From assembly GCA_030524635.1 (NCBI GenBank), contig JAUNGG010000006.1, positions 1 to 64,000 on the forward strand: 64,000 bases of DNA, read 5' to 3'. Both the position numbers and the translations under genes were made by a program. The notes beneath the pieces are model-generated. The model saw only the letters and a list, made by a program, of their open reading frames with translations, was not told the DNA's origin and did not search any database. This DNA is from Lachnospiraceae bacterium. Lineage in GTDB: Bacteria > Bacillota > Clostridia > Lachnospirales > Lachnospiraceae. Shown piece by piece: positions 62,136 through 64,000 of the stretch (its first letter is position 1; each line of letters starts with the position of its first letter).

Positions 62136-63440
62136 CTATACTAATCCCAGCAATCGTGGAATCAGCATGGTAACTGGCTCCACATAGGTAACCAGCAGCA
62201 GCACCAGTGCTGTCACCCCAAAGAATGGAAGAAGCTTTTTAATAATTGCTTCAATGGTGGTATTCGCCACACGGCACCCTGTAAACATAACCGTTCCTAC
62301 TGGAGGAGTGATCGCACCGATACACAGATTAAACGTAATCATCAAGCCAAACTGCACAGGATGCATTCCAAAGCTCTGACAGATCGGCAGGAAAATAGGA
62401 GTAAAAATCAGAATCGCCGGTGTAGGATCCATAAAGGTTCCAAGGATCAGCAGAAAAATATTCATAATTAATAAGATAATATACTTATTTGTGGTAATTC
62501 CCATCAGTCCTTCTGCAATGATCTTTGGAATACCGGTAAACGCCATTACGTATGACATAATAGAAGAAATTCCAATCATAATGATAATGATAGAGGTCAT
62601 ATTGGCCGCTTCCAAAAGATACGCTGGAATGTCTTTTATCCTAATGTTCTTGTAAATCAGGCCAAGAATCAGAGAATACGCTACTGCAATACCAGAGCCT
62701 TCCGTGGCTGTAAAAGCTCCGATCAGGATACCTCCGATAACAACTACGATCATCATCAGACATGGGATTGCATCCAGCAGAATACGGATGCTCTCCTTTA
62801 ACCCTAAATGCTCCGTATTCCTGTATCCCAGCTTCTTCGCCATAATTCCTGCTACCACCATGTTGCCCAGTCCCCATAAAATGCCCGGCATATAGCCTGC
62901 CATAAATAAAGCACTGATGGAAACTGTTCCGGCAACGGTAGCATATACAATCAGAGTATTGCTTGGCGGTATCATCATTCCAGTGGGGGCTGAAGCAATG
63001 TTTACCGCAGCATAATAGCTTTTATCATATCCCTCTTCCTCTTCGATCGGCCCCATAATGCCTCCGATCGCAGCGGCAGCTGCACATCCAGAACCAGATA
63101 CGGCTCCAAATAACATATTGGCCACAATATTGGTCTGTGCCAGAGATCCCGGCAGACCTCCTGCCAAAAGCTTCGCACAGTTTACCAGCTTTTTGGCTAT
63201 TCCTCCATTATTCATCAATACTCCTGCCAGGATAAAAAATGGAATTGCCATAAGAGAAAAGCTGCTGGTTCCTGCAAACATTTTCTGTGCTGAAATCAAA
63301 ATTGCTTTGCTGGGAGTCGAAATCATTACCATAGCTGCTGCTGATGCTACACCGATTGAGATACATACCGGTGCGCCTATGATCAACAGTACAAATACCA
63401 ACACCAGCATAATTACTCCACACATTACTGCCTGGCTCAT
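62136..63440 (-). CDS. dctM: TRAP transporter large permease (DctM)
   Basis: 434 residues, about 12 helices. FILAGVLMNNGGIAKKLVNC, NMLFGAVSGSGCAAAAAIGG, APTGMMIPPSNTLIVYA and NLCIGAITPPVGTVMFTG are the family signature. It is the ion-coupled large subunit for uptake of organic acids such as C4-dicarboxylates, sialic acid or uronates; the substrate is set by the binding protein, which lies mostly beyond the window. Overlaps dctQ by four bases (ATGA). Confidence 0.96.
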   Translation of the reverse strand: MSQAVMCGVIMLVLVFVLLIIGAPVCISIGVASAAAMVMISTPSKAILISAQKMFAGTSSFSLMAIPFFILAGVLMNNGGIAKKLVNCAKLLAGGLPGSLAQTNIVANMLFGAVSGSGCAAAAAIGGIMGPIEEEEGYDKSYYAAVNIASAPTGMMIPPSNTLIVYATVAGTVSISALFMAGYMPGILWGLGNMVVAGIMAKKLGYRNTEHLGLKESIRILLDAIPCLMMIVVVIGGILIGAFTATEGSGIAVAYSLILGLIYKNIRIKDIPAYLLEAANMTSIIIIMIGISSIMSYVMAFTGIPKIIAEGLMGITTNKYIILLIMNIFLLILGTFMDPTPAILIFTPIFLPICQSFGMHPVQFGLMITFNLCIGAITPPVGTVMFTGCRVANTTIEAIIKKLLPFFGVTALVLLLVTYVEPVTMLIPRLLGLV

Positions 63441-63922
63441 GACTGCTCTCCTCCTTTCAATCTGTGGACTTTATCTGCAATATTGCAGACTGTATACAGC
63501 ATCGTCAATATTCCGCTGATCGGAAGTGCAGCATATACATAACCCATGCTGATCGTCAGCGCAGCATCTCGCTGAGGGATACCCACCTTCAGCGCAGCCC
63601 ATCCTCCGACCACAAGAATGCATGTGGAAAAGCCCAGGATTGCGGCTTCCGTTACGAAGTCCAATACGATCTGCAGAGTGCGGGGCATGTGCTCCTTAAA
63701 ATAGCCGATGCACATATGCTCCCGTTTTCCAAAAATATAAGACGAGTTAATTAATACCAGCCATACAAACAGGTACTTTGCCAAGGTTTCCGTCCACGGA
63801 ATCGGAGCATTAAAAATATATCTGGCTACTACCTGCCACACTACCAGTACAACTGTGATGGCAAACAGCAGGATACTGACTTTTTCTGCTATAAAGTCAA
63901 GAACCTTTCTCAAATTTTTCAT
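63437..63922 (-). CDS. dctQ: TRAP transporter small permease (DctQ)
   Basis: 161 residues, four helices. VLVVWQVVARYIFNAPIPWTETLAKYL is the DctQ hallmark. GGAGGGATAGG upstream. It forms the membrane complex with DctM. Confidence 0.95.
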   Translation of the reverse strand: MKNLRKVLDFIAEKVSILLFAITVVLVVWQVVARYIFNAPIPWTETLAKYLFVWLVLINSSYIFGKREHMCIGYFKEHMPRTLQIVLDFVTEAAILGFSTCILVVGGWAALKVGIPQRDAALTISMGYVYAALPISGILTMLYTVCNIADKVHRLKGGEQS

Positions 63923-63939
63923 ATCCTATCCCTCCGGAT

Positions 63940-64000
63940 TTACTTCATTGCCTGAACAGCATCATATACCTTCTTGATCTTCTCATTGCTATCCACCAGC
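63940..64000 (-). CDS. dctP: TRAP solute-binding protein (DctP), C-terminal end only
   Basis: Only the last 20 residues are in the window (LVDSNEKIKKVYDAVQAMK then stop). Position before dctQ on the same strand and the helical C-terminus fit a DctP-type binding protein, whose full-length form would be exported. Confidence 0.7.
   Translation of the reverse strand, partial: LVDSNEKIKKVYDAVQAMK

Overview
The window reads as chromosome of an anaerobic, spore-forming Clostridia of the Lachnospiraceae type. The evidence is family content: the GlgC/GlgD pair, SpoVG, CwlD, MecA, a TIGR03905-type TSCPD protein, DUF1858, a GPH-family sugar symporter, GH43 and inverted GH3 enzymes, and a Gram-positive Tad pilus cluster with no secretin. 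I see no tRNA, rRNA, CRISPR array, prophage or insertion sequence. Species cannot be fixed from the sequence alone.

Layout. (1) 1-8.6 kb, minus strand: a glycoside-use locus. A GHKL sensor kinase (cut by the window edge) and LytTR regulator lie next to a sugar:cation symporter, a GH43 enzyme, a small four-helix membrane protein and a doubly anchored GH3 enzyme with inverted domain order. (2) 9-25 kb: housekeeping. It holds a COG2509 flavoprotein, an orphan LytTR regulator whose receiver has Asn at the phospho-acceptor position, spoVG, glgD-glgC, pgi, asnS, a YhaO/YhaN-like nuclease and ATPase pair, mtnN and a TSCPD protein. (3) 25-32.4 kb, minus strand: cell-envelope proteins (CwlD amidase, a metallophosphoesterase lipoprotein, a GH18 protein), then a ParA-like protein and a Ser/Thr kinase fused to a second ParA-like domain. 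The kinase start region appears to carry a one-base deletion in a G run. (4) 32.7-39.8 kb: mecA, DUF1858, a 56-residue ferredoxin, a C26 amidase-type hydrolase, a MerR-like protein with a long Arg/Glu-rich linker, two poorly known exported or membrane proteins, and murG. (5) 39.9-52.6 kb, minus strand: sigma factor, HIT protein, rhomboid protease and a Tad pilus operon (tadV, tadZ, tadA, tadB, tadC, flp, a DUF5702 pilus protein, two TadE-like pseudopilins, a second prepilin peptidase and an FHA protein) with a good promoter at its head. (6) 52.9-62 kb, plus strand: an ArsR regulator divergent from the Tad operon, a DUF2508 protein, a GH13 enzyme, glgB, a VanRS-like two-component system and a four-repeat NlpC/P60 lipoprotein. 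(7) 62.1-64 kb, minus strand: a TRAP transporter, cut by the window edge.

How parts may work together: glgC/glgD, glgB, the GH13 enzyme and pgi form part of a glycogen and hexose-phosphate node (glgA and glgP are not here). The kinase with its ParA-like domain and the FHA protein in the Tad cluster could form a phospho-signalling pair; this is inference. A short palindromic repeat of about 27 bp recurs between genes in at least four good and two diverged copies, mostly just upstream of start codons.
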